Below are positions 1 to 7,567 of a stretch of DNA of 64,000 nucleotides, one piece after another (the first letter of the stretch is position 1; each line of letters opens with the position of its first letter). Origin of the DNA: a bacterium. GTDB lineage: Bacteria; Cyanobacteriota; Vampirovibrionia; Gastranaerophilales; Gastranaerophilaceae. A program made the position numbers and the translations under genes. Under the pieces are notes generated by a model, which was not told where the DNA came from, did no database searches, and saw only the letters and a list, made by a program, of their open reading frames with translations. The stretch covers positions 31,202 through 95,201 of the forward strand of contig JAFUXT010000017.1 of the NCBI GenBank assembly GCA_017470815.1, read 5' to 3'.

Positions 1-1010
1 TTTTTCAAAAGCCTTGCGCCCATATTTGTTTTGGTTTTGTCTATTGCCCATAAAAGCGAACCATATTTGTTCTTTTCCCTTAAAGTTTCCACAAGTTCAA
101 GATTTTTTCTTGTCGAAGCATCAAGAATCATATATTCAGACAATTCATAAGATTCAATACGGTCAAATTTTGGCATATTATCTTTTGAAGTTTCCCAGAT
201 ATATGCAAGCAAAGCCCCTGCTGCCTGAAATCCGAGTTTATATTTTGAATACCCAAAACTTTCCAAACTTGTTGTTTTAAACACGGTTTTCAGATTATTT
301 GACGCAAAATTTTCCTCAAAAACAGATGGCGGAATTTTGGAACAATTGTATTTTTTAGTAATTTCTTCAGGCAGATTCACGACTTCATCAGCCACAATCT
401 GAAAAGGTTTTATGTCTTGTTTCAGACTTGGTGCAACAATTTCAGACGGATTTAGCCTTGCAAGTTCAGCCATAATAAGGTTTAAAGGTGCTTGTGTGGT
501 TTTAAATTCTCCTGTAGAAATATCGGTATATGAAAACCCGAACAAATCTTTTTTATCGTCTTTATAAATTGCGCAGATGTAATTGTTTGAATTTTGTTTT
601 AGCAGGTTGCTTTCTGTTAGTGTTCCGGGGGTTAAAACTCTTGTAACACCTCGTTTTACAACCTGACCTGCTTTTACAAATTTAGGGTCTTCAAGTTGGT
701 CACAAATTACCACTTTGTAGTTTTTTTGCACAAGTTTTTGCAAGTACGCATCTGCTGCTTTAACAGGGATTCCTGCTAAAGGTACTCTGCCGAGTTTTGC
801 TCCGGAATCTCTTCCTGTCAGGGTAAGTTCAAGTTCTTTTGCCATAATAACGGCATCTTCAAAGAAGGTCTCAAAAAAATCACCCATTCTATACCAAAGT
901 AGTATTCCAGGATGCTCTTTTTTAATCTGCAAATACTGCTGCATAGCAGGGGTAGTGTCCTCAATATTCACATCCCAACTATTAACATGATTGATTTCCC
1001 CTTTGCTCAT
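1..1010 (-). CDS. mutS: DNA mismatch repair protein MutS (partial, C-terminal part outside the window)
   Basis: MutS recognises base mismatches and small loops and starts mismatch repair together with MutL. About 336 N-terminal residues are present on the minus strand and the frame is still open at base 1, so the clamp, ATPase and C-terminal parts lie outside. The start reads MSKGEINHVNSWDV and is followed by TPAMQQYLQIKKEHPG and LLWYRMGDFFETFFEDA. That stretch holds the conserved GDF-E signature, whose Phe-x-Glu contacts the mismatch. Later blocks include VPLAGIPVKAADAYL, the start of the connector domain, and VTPGTL. No clear Shine-Dalgarno sequence precedes the ATG; the upstream region is AT-only. 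It is divergent from the membrane protein at 1047. Identification is secure from the ordered N-terminal domain motifs. Confidence 0.95.
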   Translation of the reverse strand, partial: MSKGEINHVNSWDVNIEDTTPAMQQYLQIKKEHPGILLWYRMGDFFETFFEDAVIMAKELELTLTGRDSGAKLGRVPLAGIPVKAADAYLQKLVQKNYKVVICDQLEDPKFVKAGQVVKRGVTRVLTPGTLTESNLLKQNSNNYICAIYKDDKKDLFGFSYTDISTGEFKTTQAPLNLIMAELARLNPSEIVAPSLKQDIKPFQIVADEVVNLPEEITKKYNCSKIPPSVFEENFASNNLKTVFKTTSLESFGYSKYKLGFQAAGALLAYIWETSKDNMPKFDRIESYELSEYMILDASTRKNLELVETLREKNKYGSLLWAIDKTKTNMGARLLK

Positions 1011-1046
1011 AATATAATATTGATATAAAAATAAGAGGATTTCAAC

Positions 1047-1646
1047 ATGGGTTGTCTTAAAAATGTTACAAGGTCAATATTTCTAACCGTTGTTGCCGTT
1101 GGGTTTATAGCCTTTGGCGGGCAAAAATGGATAAATGACGGAATAAACAATTTTTTACACCCAACCCATGATGTAATTTTGGAAAGAGCACAAAAAGTAG
1201 GTGATTTTTCGAAAATAGACAAAGAATTTGAAATAGAAAAGGCCGCAGGTGTAATGGGTTACAATGCTGTTGTTGCCGAACACAAAGCTTCAGGTCAAAA
1301 AATGGTTGTTGTTGATACCGCAAAGAAAAAAATTCTTACACCGCAGGATATTAAGGCAAATGATGTTGAAGACAGACTAAAAAAGGCTATTTCTAAAGTA
1401 AAATACCAATCTGCCGCTATTGAAGAATTCCATGTAACAGAAAAAGGTACAATGACGTCCTACGGGCAGAAAGTTCCTTATGCAAAATTCAGGGCAAAAA
1501 TCAAAAAACTTCCTATTGGTGAAATTTCAGGAATAGTTTCCGTTGTAGAAGACGAAAAAGGTAACGATAAAATTCTTGTGTCAATTAATCAGGGCGAAAA
1601 ATATTCGCAGTTGATTTCTAATGAGTTTTTTAAAGATATAAAGTAA
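1047..1646 (+). CDS. Membrane-anchored protein of unknown function
   Basis: A 199-residue protein with one N-terminal hydrophobic helix (about residues 8-25, after KNVTR) and no other membrane segment. The rest is a lysine-rich soluble domain, probably on the far side of the membrane. A purine-rich AAGAGG lies about ten bases before the ATG and sets the start. No family is recognised: there is no catalytic motif and no cysteine pair. The C-terminal half alternates short beta-like stretches (KVPYAKFRAKIKKLPIGEISGI, ILVSINQG), which could be a small beta-rich fold. It is divergent from mutS and 48 bases before obg, so it may be co-transcribed with obg. Function is not inferred. Confidence 0.7.
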   Translation: MGCLKNVTRSIFLTVVAVGFIAFGGQKWINDGINNFLHPTHDVILERAQKVGDFSKIDKEFEIEKAAGVMGYNAVVAEHKASGQKMVVVDTAKKKILTPQDIKANDVEDRLKKAISKVKYQSAAIEEFHVTEKGTMTSYGQKVPYAKFRAKIKKLPIGEISGIVSVVEDEKGNDKILVSINQGEKYSQLISNEFFKDIK

Positions 1647-1694
1647 TAAACCTATCTTGAAAGCGCATTTTGTTCATAGTAAAGTGAATTTGCT

Positions 1695-2990
1695 ATGCAA
1701 TTTATGGACAAGGTAAAAATCAGAATAGTTTCGGGCAAGGGCGGTAACGGAATTGTTGCTTGGCGCAGAGAAAAATATGTTGACAAAGGCGGACCTGCAG
1801 GCGGCGACGGTGGAAACGGCGGAAGCGTTTACCTGATTGCCGATGAAAATATGTCAACTTTGATGGATTTTACTTATAAAACGGTTTTTAAAGCCGAAGC
1901 AGGAGAAAACGGTTTTAAAAAGAGTATGCATGGCAAAAGTGCAAAGGATTTATTCATAAAAGTTCCTGTCGGAACGGTTGTAAAAGATTTAAAGACAGAG
2001 AATATAATTGCCGATTTGGATGAACATGAAAAGAAAGTTCTTGTAGCAAAAGGCGGTCGGGGCGGCAGAGGTAATATTCATTTTTGCACCCCTCAAAATC
2101 GTGCTCCGCAGTATTGCGAACCGGGAGAACCGGGGATTGAAAGAAATTTGCAGTTAGAATTAAAACTAATCGCCGATGTCGGACTTTTAGGTATGCCAAA
2201 TGCAGGCAAATCAACATTCATAAGCCGAGTATCTTCTGCAAAACCAAAAATTGCAGACTACCCGTTTACAACGATAATTCCTAACCTCGGTGTTGTAAAA
2301 AAACATGATCATGATGCCTATGTTATCGCAGATATTCCCGGACTAATTGAAGGGGCATCTGATGGGGTTGGATTGGGGCACGACTTTTTGCGCCACGTTG
2401 AAAGGTGTCGTTTTTTACTTCATATCGTTGACGGGACAGAAGAAAATCCGCTTGAAAATTACAAAATAATTAATAACGAACTGAAAAAATATTCTCAAAA
2501 ACTTGCCGATTTATTCCAGATAGTCGCAATAAATAAAATTGATGCGATTGAGCCTGACAGATTAAGCGAACTCAAAAACGAGTTTAAAAAAGAGGGAATT
2601 GATAATATTTATACGATTTCTGCAGTAACTGGTGAAAATTTAGACGAACTGAAAAACGAACTTGAACACAGGGTTGATACGATTCCAAAACCTGTTTTTG
2701 ATTATGTTGTTGAAGAAGATTTGGAAGCCACAAATAATGATGATAGTTATTGGGAAGTCTATAAAGCCGATAAAAATACTTATATAGTTGATGGCGGAAA
2801 GATTATCAGAATTTCGCAGGTTATAAATACCAGAAACACAGAACAGGTAATCAGACTTCAGAATACAATGCGCGCAATGGGGATTATTGATGAATTGAAA
2901 CGCATAGGTATTCAAAACGGTGACACTGTAGTTGTTGGTAAAATTGAACTTGAATATTGGGATGATGAGATGTATAAGCAGGAATTTTAA
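1695..2990 (+). CDS. obg: Obg family GTPase (ObgE/CgtA)
   Basis: Obg is a GTPase that binds the large ribosomal subunit, takes part in its assembly and links to stringent-response and cell-cycle control. The 431-residue protein has all three domains. The glycine-rich Obg fold occupies about residues 1-160, with GGPAGGDGGNGGSVYL and GGRGGRGN. The G domain has G1 GMPNAGKST near 168, the switch DYPFTT, G3 DIPG, and G4 as NKID. The C-terminal OCT-type domain is about residues 345-430. The start at 1695 gives MQFMDKVKIRI; an in-frame ATG at 1704 (MDKVKIRI) fits the family N-terminus equally well. A perfect SD is absent at both. Length is typical for the family. Confidence 0.97.
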   Translation: MQFMDKVKIRIVSGKGGNGIVAWRREKYVDKGGPAGGDGGNGGSVYLIADENMSTLMDFTYKTVFKAEAGENGFKKSMHGKSAKDLFIKVPVGTVVKDLKTENIIADLDEHEKKVLVAKGGRGGRGNIHFCTPQNRAPQYCEPGEPGIERNLQLELKLIADVGLLGMPNAGKSTFISRVSSAKPKIADYPFTTIIPNLGVVKKHDHDAYVIADIPGLIEGASDGVGLGHDFLRHVERCRFLLHIVDGTEENPLENYKIINNELKKYSQKLADLFQIVAINKIDAIEPDRLSELKNEFKKEGIDNIYTISAVTGENLDELKNELEHRVDTIPKPVFDYVVEEDLEATNNDDSYWEVYKADKNTYIVDGGKIIRISQVINTRNTEQVIRLQNTMRAMGIIDELKRIGIQNGDTVVVGKIELEYWDDEMYKQEF

Positions 2991-3014
2991 TTCCTTTTAT
3001 GCATAGCAGTCATT

Positions 3015-3597
3015 TACATAAAAAATATTATCGGTAGTTTTTGTTTCATCAAAACTACCCTGCCCCATTTCTTTGACCGCAAAGAAACGGGGCACAAAGA
3101 AACTCCCCGACCTGCACTCCGTTCGCTAATCATTTGTACGCCCTCGCATTGTTCCTCCCCAAAGGGGGAGGTTAGGTGGGTAAACTCTGCTCGGGCTATG
3201 CTCCACATACAGGCGGGATAACTCACTATCGTTCAGACAAATCCCGCCTTGTTGCCGTGTCGCAAACAATGATTGCTCACTTCGTAAAGGTCGGGATTAC
3301 CCTCACCCGTTTTTCTAATGCTCATACTTCGCATTGAAAAACTACCCTCTCCCAAGGGGAGAGGGGTGGGGTGAGGGGTTAAATGCGCACCGTAGTTTTA
3401 GGTGCGCTAAGAGATTTTTGTCCGTCAGGACAAAAACACATATTACTGCGTTAGCAGTCTTATGCCGCCGTTAGGCGGTATTGTACCTCAGCGTGTTTTT
3501 CTTTTCGGTTCACTTTTCTTTTTGCGTTGCAATCAAAAAGAAAAGTGAACATATTAAGAATATCTTAGCGAGATATTCTCATAATATTTTTTATGTA
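3015..3597. repeat. Large non-coding palindrome-mosaic element, copy A (583 bp)
   Basis: This gene-free stretch is bounded by perfect 17-base terminal inverted repeats, TACATAAAAAATATTAT on the left and its complement at 3581-3597. Inside is a string of separate hairpins. Examples are a long one around GTTCACTTTTCTTTTTGCG (about 3508-3550), TTTTTGTCCgtcaGGACAAAAA, ACTGCgttaGCAGT, CCGCCgttaGGCGG and AGAATATCTtagcgAGATATTCT. Its blocks recur in inverted order at 30646-31144 (copy C), and partly at 23266-23702 (copy B). Open frames inside are short and broken, so no protein is proposed. It looks like a non-autonomous mobile or structured element family. Confidence 0.8.
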
Positions 3598-3689
3598 CAA
3601 ATTACTTGGCATATATAACTGCGAGGTAAATAATTTATGGACTTAAAACCAAAAGTGTGCTATAATTTAGTCAAACAGGAGGAATTTAT

Positions 3690-3854
3690 ATGGCAAGATT
3701 AATCAGACCTACATTGGCTATAAGATGCGTTCAGTCAGGATGCAAATGTTTATTTGAAGTTGCTCAGGTGGAAGACGGGAAACAGCAGGAAGTTGTTTGT
3801 CCTCAATGCGGCGAACACTATGTTTATCCGATTTATGACGAAGAAAGTAAATAA
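3690..3854 (+). CDS. Small zinc-ribbon protein (54 aa)
   Basis: A 54-residue protein starting MARLIRPTLAIRC, with a strong ribosome binding site (AGGAGG, six to seven bases before ATG). It has Cys13, Cys18 and Cys20 in the N-terminal half and a CPQC pair at 37-40, the layout of a small treble-clef or zinc-ribbon fold, and an acidic tail ending DEESK. Function is unknown; such ribbons often bind RNA, DNA or a partner protein. A -10-like TATAAT lies at 3661-3666, within 30 bases of the start, after the palindrome-mosaic element. Its short length, strong SD and cysteine spacing argue for a real gene. Confidence 0.75.
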   Translation: MARLIRPTLAIRCVQSGCKCLFEVAQVEDGKQQEVVCPQCGEHYVYPIYDEESK

Positions 3855-3876
3855 ATTTAATCGTAAATAGTGAATT

Positions 3877-3941
3877 GTGAATAGTACTTTACAGTTTTTT
3901 GATTTATAAAATGTGAGTCTGCACCGGTAACGACTATTCAC
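3877..3941. repeat. Small GTGAATAGT-flanked repeat, copy 1
   Basis: A roughly 65-base intergenic stretch starts with GTGAATAGT followed by ACTTTACAG and ends with the inverted complement ACTATTCAC. A related copy in the opposite orientation is at 11609-11692, also with CTTTACAG next to the arm in the same relative position. No coding capacity. It lies directly before the radical SAM gene at 3951 and may carry part of its leader. Confidence 0.55.
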
Positions 3942-3950
3942 ATTAAAATT

Positions 3951-4871
3951 ATGTTTAACAATACTGACAAAAGATACAACCAATTTAGTGCATATTTAAA
4001 AAATCGTTTTGGTGCAAAGGTTTATAAAATAACCATTGATGCCGGGTTTTCATGTCCAAACCGTGACGGTACTATTTCCAAAGGAGGTTGTATTTTTTGT
4101 GATGATTCGGGGAGTTTTTCTCAGGCTCATTCAAATCTTTTGAGTATAGAAAATCAAGTAAATGAGGGGATAAAAACACTTTCTGCAAGGTTTAAAGCCG
4201 AAAAATTCATGTCCTATTTTCAGGCTTATACAAATACATATCGTCCTGTAAATGAACTTGAAAAAATTTATAAGGCTTCGCTAAACAACCCCGATATTGT
4301 CGGAATTTCAATAGGAACAAGACCTGACTGTGTTGATGAGGATAAACTTAGTTTAATTTCAGATATTTCAAAAGATTATTATACTTGGCTTGAATACGGT
4401 TTGCAGTCAAGCCATGATAAAACTTTACTCAAAATAAACCGAGGACACGATTACGATTGTTTTTTAAGGGCTTATGACAAGACAAAAGAAAAGGGCATAA
4501 ATGTCTGTGTTCATGTGATTTTTGGCTTGTGGGAAAGTTGTGATGAAATTTTGCAAACCGCACAAAGACTTGCTCGGTTGAAAATTGACGGTATAAAAAT
4601 TCATATGCTTTGTGCTCTGAAAGGAACTAAATTGGCGCAGATGTATGAGAACAAAGAAATTGATTTCATGAGCGAAGATGAATATGTAAGTTTAGTGTGT
4701 GATTTTCTTGAAATTTTACCTTCACAAACAACTGTTCACAGACTTGCGGGAAATGGTTTTCGCAAAACTCTGATTGCTCCGAGATGGCTCGGAGCAAAAC
4801 TTGACTGTCTGAATAAAATAGATAGAGAGTTTTTAAAAAGAAATTCATATCAAGGTGCAAAATTTAATTAA
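3951..4871 (+). CDS. Radical SAM protein, YhcC/TIGR01212 family
   Basis: A 306-residue radical S-adenosylmethionine enzyme. The 4Fe-4S binding region is the family variant CPNRDGTISKGGCIFC with GFSCPNRDG before it, close to the start as in the YhcC subfamily. Other family blocks are FQAYTNTYRPVNEL, GISIGTRPDCV, EYGLQSSHDKTL and HVIFGLWE. The C-terminus resembles the HemN/Elp3-like radical SAM barrel. The substrate of this subfamily is not firmly established, so none is given. No SD is visible before the ATG, which lies ten bases beyond the GTGAATAGT repeat. The previous gene encodes a 54-residue zinc ribbon. Confidence 0.9.
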   Translation: MFNNTDKRYNQFSAYLKNRFGAKVYKITIDAGFSCPNRDGTISKGGCIFCDDSGSFSQAHSNLLSIENQVNEGIKTLSARFKAEKFMSYFQAYTNTYRPVNELEKIYKASLNNPDIVGISIGTRPDCVDEDKLSLISDISKDYYTWLEYGLQSSHDKTLLKINRGHDYDCFLRAYDKTKEKGINVCVHVIFGLWESCDEILQTAQRLARLKIDGIKIHMLCALKGTKLAQMYENKEIDFMSEDEYVSLVCDFLEILPSQTTVHRLAGNGFRKTLIAPRWLGAKLDCLNKIDREFLKRNSYQGAKFN

Positions 4872-5033
4872 TTATTTGTTACTATTTTGCTTTAAAACAC
4901 TTTACAAACTGCTTATCATGTGAAATAATGCATGTGTAGGAATGTAACAAATTGTGAAGCATGGTAGCAAAAATTATTTTCTGCGTTTTTACTAAAGTCA
5001 AACAGTAATTTATAAATAGTGTGGAGAAATAAT

Positions 5034-5636
5034 ATGTTGACAGTTCAGCCGGTATCAATGAATACTTATTCTCAAAAAGTCAATTTCCAGAGAAATGACA
5101 GACAGTCTTTTGAAGATGACAGAGAATTTTTTGAACAACAAAAACGTGAAATTGAAGGTTTAATCGACGATAACAGATTGCCTGGCGGAATGAAGAAATT
5201 TTTAAAAGTCGCAAATGTTGTCACTGATGCTTTAATCGCAGGTTTTACGGTTGCTTGTGCAACAATAGCAAGTGCAACCTGTGGAAAAAATACATTTAAT
5301 AAACTTGCAGGCAACAAAATGGTACAAAGTACTGTTTCAGGGTTTAAACCTATGGAAGAATACGCAGGCAAGGGTTTTAAAGCATTAAAACATTTTGCTG
5401 CAGATGCGGTAAGAAAATTGTTTGGCAAAGATAAAGGTCAAAAAATAGTTGATTTTGCTAAAAAATCCATCAAAACAGTTAAAGAATTTTTAAATAAATT
5501 AAATCCATTTAAAAGCGAAGAAATTTTTGATAAGGCAACAGCAAGAACTGCAACAGGCTTAGGTGTCGGTTCAGGTGTTGCAAGTGCTTACGCAAAAGCA
5601 GTTGAAAAATCTGAACAGGAAAGTGGTGAAATATAA
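5034..5636 (+). CDS. Lineage-specific protein with short N-terminal V-x-F motif
   Basis: A 200-residue protein starting MLTVQPVSMNTYSQ. The ATG at 5034 is preferred over an in-frame GTG at 5019 because GGAG lies seven bases upstream. The N-terminus contains KVNFQRN, a short motif seen in several unrelated proteins here. A hydrophobic stretch (about residues 65-85, VVTDALIAGFTVACATIASA) could be one membrane helix. The remainder is rich in lysine, alanine and glycine, with a C-terminal glycine/alanine segment. No known family is recognised. Its stop codon overlaps the start of the next gene (TAATG), so the two are translationally coupled. Confidence 0.7.
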   Translation: MLTVQPVSMNTYSQKVNFQRNDRQSFEDDREFFEQQKREIEGLIDDNRLPGGMKKFLKVANVVTDALIAGFTVACATIASATCGKNTFNKLAGNKMVQSTVSGFKPMEEYAGKGFKALKHFAADAVRKLFGKDKGQKIVDFAKKSIKTVKEFLNKLNPFKSEEIFDKATARTATGLGVGSGVASAYAKAVEKSEQESGEI

Positions 5637-6097
5637 TGGATACTGCCGTAAGACCAAGATATTTTCACTCTAATCTGACTCCTGAACAAAGAGCGCAACG
5701 CCGTCATGAAACACAAGAGGTTGCGGTAGGTGTAGGTGCTGCAGGGGTTACCGCTCATGTCGGAACTTCAAGAGGCACAATGCTTCGCAATATGTATGAA
5801 AGAGTTATCAAAACATCAAAATTGACTGCTCAGAATAATGAAATTGCGACAGGAATTTGGGCAAAATTAGTTCGTGACACCAAAAGATTTGGTAATCACG
5901 CATTTAATTGGCTAAAAGGTTTTGAAAATGCAAAATTTATCGGACCGATTATTAAAAGTCCGATTACCAAAAAACTTACGGGTGTATTCGGTGGTGTTAC
6001 CGCCGTATTTGTCCTTATTTCAAGTTTGGGTGAAGCATCCAAAAACGGTAAAATTGCCGTTTCTGATTTAAAGGAAAAACTTGATATGCCGGCATAA
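5636..6097 (+). CDS. Lineage-specific protein, coupled to the preceding gene
   Basis: A 153-residue basic protein starting MDTAVRPRYFHSN. Its ATG shares a base with the stop codon of the upstream gene, and AGGAAAGTGG lies upstream. There is a glycine/alanine-rich segment near residues 30-45 (VAVGVGAAGVTAHVG) and a C-terminal hydrophobic stretch (TGVFGGVTAVFVLISSLG). These resemble the glycine/alanine segments of the upstream protein. No family is recognised. The overlap makes a two-gene operon that ends at the intrinsic terminator at 6118-6155. Confidence 0.65.
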   Translation: MDTAVRPRYFHSNLTPEQRAQRRHETQEVAVGVGAAGVTAHVGTSRGTMLRNMYERVIKTSKLTAQNNEIATGIWAKLVRDTKRFGNHAFNWLKGFENAKFIGPIIKSPITKKLTGVFGGVTAVFVLISSLGEASKNGKIAVSDLKEKLDMPA

Positions 6098-6106
6098 AAT
6101 ATAAAT

Positions 6107-6135
6107 TTGAAATATAAAAAAAATCGTGCTAAGTT
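6107..6135 (+). promoter_or_regulatory. Promoter of folP, predicted leaderless start
   Basis: A -35 box TTGAAT (6107-6112), a 17-base spacer and an extended -10 TGC-TAAGTT (6130-6135) are followed by exactly six bases (TATCTT) and the folP ATG at 6142. Transcription beginning about seven bases after the -10 box would start on the A of the ATG, giving mRNA with no 5' leader. No Shine-Dalgarno sequence is present. Confidence 0.5.
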
Positions 6136-6155
6136 TATCTTATGCACGATTTTTT
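6118..6155 (+). terminator. Intrinsic terminator overlapping the folP start codon
   Basis: Perfect 12-base arms, AAAAAATCGTGC (6118-6129) and GCACGATTTTTT (6144-6155), extended by TAAG/CTTA inside and followed by T residues. It ends the 5034-6097 operon. The folP ATG (6142-6144) is inside the 3' side of the loop and stem, and the folP -10 box is inside the 5' side. Confidence 0.75.
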
Positions 6156-7278
6156 GGTAAAAAAACTAAGCACAAACAACCTTGAATCCGAACTTTTGAA
6201 TATCGGTTATGACAGTTCTTATGCCTTCAAAGGAAAAGAAAAATTTGAGTATTTGAATTTTAAAATTTTCGGTATAACTTCAGCGCAAGGTAATATTCTC
6301 AAACAACTTTCTCTGTCTGTCGGAGCAGATTGTGCTACACATAAACTTGTTATAACAGGTCAAATTGAAAAATCGGATTGTATTTTGGGCGGGAATTTAT
6401 CTCAACTCAAAACTATTTCGCAAAAACTTCAACTTCAGCCGTTTGGTCTGAAAGATTTGGGGCAAAGATTAGAAGAAAAAATTTGCATTAAAGATTTCGT
6501 TAAAACAAAAATAATGGGCATATTGAATGTTACCCCCGATTCTTTTTCTGACGGAGGACAATATTTTAGTACCGAGGATGCTATCAAACATTTGAATAAA
6601 CTCATAAGTGACGGCGCTGATATTATAGATATAGGTGCGGAATCAACAAAACCGGGAGCGAAAGAAGTTAGCGCCGATGAACAGTTAAAAAGAATTATTC
6701 CTGTACTAAATTATATTAATAAAAACAAAATAGACATACCCATCAGCATTGATACAAGAAACAGTGAAGTTGCCAATGTTTGTGCGGGGTTGGGTGCTTC
6801 TGTAATAAATGATGTATCGGGGTTAGAATTTGATAAAAATATGGCTGATGTTGTTGCAAAACACGGGTTGAAAGTTGTTATTCAGCATAGTAAAGGAACA
6901 CCTGAAAATATGCAGAAAAATACTGAATATGAAAATCTGACAGATGATATTTTTAAATTTTTGAAAAATAAAATCGATTATGCGTTATCAAAAGGAATAC
7001 TCAAAGAAAATATTATCATAGATGCGGGAATAGGTTTTGGTAAGACAAGAGAGCAAAATTTTGAAATTTTGCACAGATGGAAAGAGTTTCAATCACTTGA
7101 TTGCCCTGTAATGCTTGGGGTTTCAAGAAAGAGCCTTTTAGATATGCCAAATTCCGCAAATGAAGAAAAAGATCTATATACGCTTGCACTAAACAGTATT
7201 TTAATCAATGAAAATATTGATTATATACGAGTTCATAACGTAAAAATTCACAAAAAACTGCTTGAAATTTTAAATTAA
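6142..7278 (+). CDS. folP: Dihydropteroate synthase with N-terminal extension
   Basis: FolP condenses 6-hydroxymethyl-dihydropterin diphosphate with p-aminobenzoate to make dihydropteroate in folate synthesis. The catalytic TIM barrel begins near residue 128. It has [16 protein letters not shown] (pyrophosphate and substrate loop), [33 protein letters not shown], and [11 protein letters not shown] (pterin site). The first ~125 residues are an additional domain seen in the long (~380-400 aa) form of this enzyme. The ATG lies inside a terminator hairpin and has no SD, but the N-terminal domain sequence requires a start near here. It ends four bases inside the convergent yidD. folE2 (45251) and folD (28985) belong to the same pathway. 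Confidence 0.95.
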   Translation: MHDFLVKKLSTNNLESELLNIGYDSSYAFKGKEKFEYLNFKIFGITSAQGNILKQLSLSVGADCATHKLVITGQIEKSDCILGGNLSQLKTISQKLQLQPFGLKDLGQRLEEKICIKDFVKTKIMGILNVTPDSFSDGGQYFSTEDAIKHLNKLISDGADIIDIGAESTKPGAKEVSADEQLKRIIPVLNYINKNKIDIPISIDTRNSEVANVCAGLGASVINDVSGLEFDKNMADVVAKHGLKVVIQHSKGTPENMQKNTEYENLTDDIFKFLKNKIDYALSKGILKENIIIDAGIGFGKTREQNFEILHRWKEFQSLDCPVMLGVSRKSLLDMPNSANEEKDLYTLALNSILINENIDYIRVHNVKIHKKLLEILN

Positions 7279-7481
7279 GGTACAGGGTCATAGCCTCCGG
7301 GGTTTCCGGGATGGCAGCGGCAAATTCTTTTTATTCCGAGCCAAAGTCCTTTTAATACTCCGTATTTGATTATTGCCTGCTTCATATATTCTGAGCAGGT
7401 TGGTGTAAATCTGCATACAGGCGGAGTGAATTTTGAAAACCATTGATATATTTTTATAAAAAATAACAATACTTGTTTCAT
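7275..7481 (-). CDS. yidD: Membrane protein insertion efficiency factor YidD
   Basis: YidD is a small amphipathic protein at the inner membrane that aids YidC-dependent insertion. The 68 residues show the complete family core: an N-terminal hydrophobic helix, then [16 protein letters not shown], the glycine/leucine segment [13 protein letters not shown], and the C-terminal [14 protein letters not shown]. The three cysteines sit in the usual context. It converges with folP and overlaps it by four bases. TGG-TAAAAT is followed by six T residues before the ATG, so it is another likely leaderless start with no SD. It is usually found near rnpA/rpmH/yidC, but here it is isolated from them. Confidence 0.95.
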   Translation of the reverse strand: MKQVLLFFIKIYQWFSKFTPPVCRFTPTCSEYMKQAIIKYGVLKGLWLGIKRICRCHPGNPGGYDPVP

Positions 7482-7567
7482 AAAAAAATTTTACCATAAT
7501 AACAAATATGTTTATCGCTTGTTAAGATTTCTTATTTTATGGTAAAGTAACAAAAAAGGAGATAAAA

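Noticed and set aside
3014..3226. Minus-strand reading frame of 70 codons in mosaic element A (and similar frames in 23446-23658 and 30502-30825)
   Set aside because: They are not preserved between element copies, have odd composition and are crossed by palindromes.
7288..7497. Alternative minus-strand frame overlapping yidD
   Set aside because: The yidD frame has all conserved residues; the other frame is its shadow.
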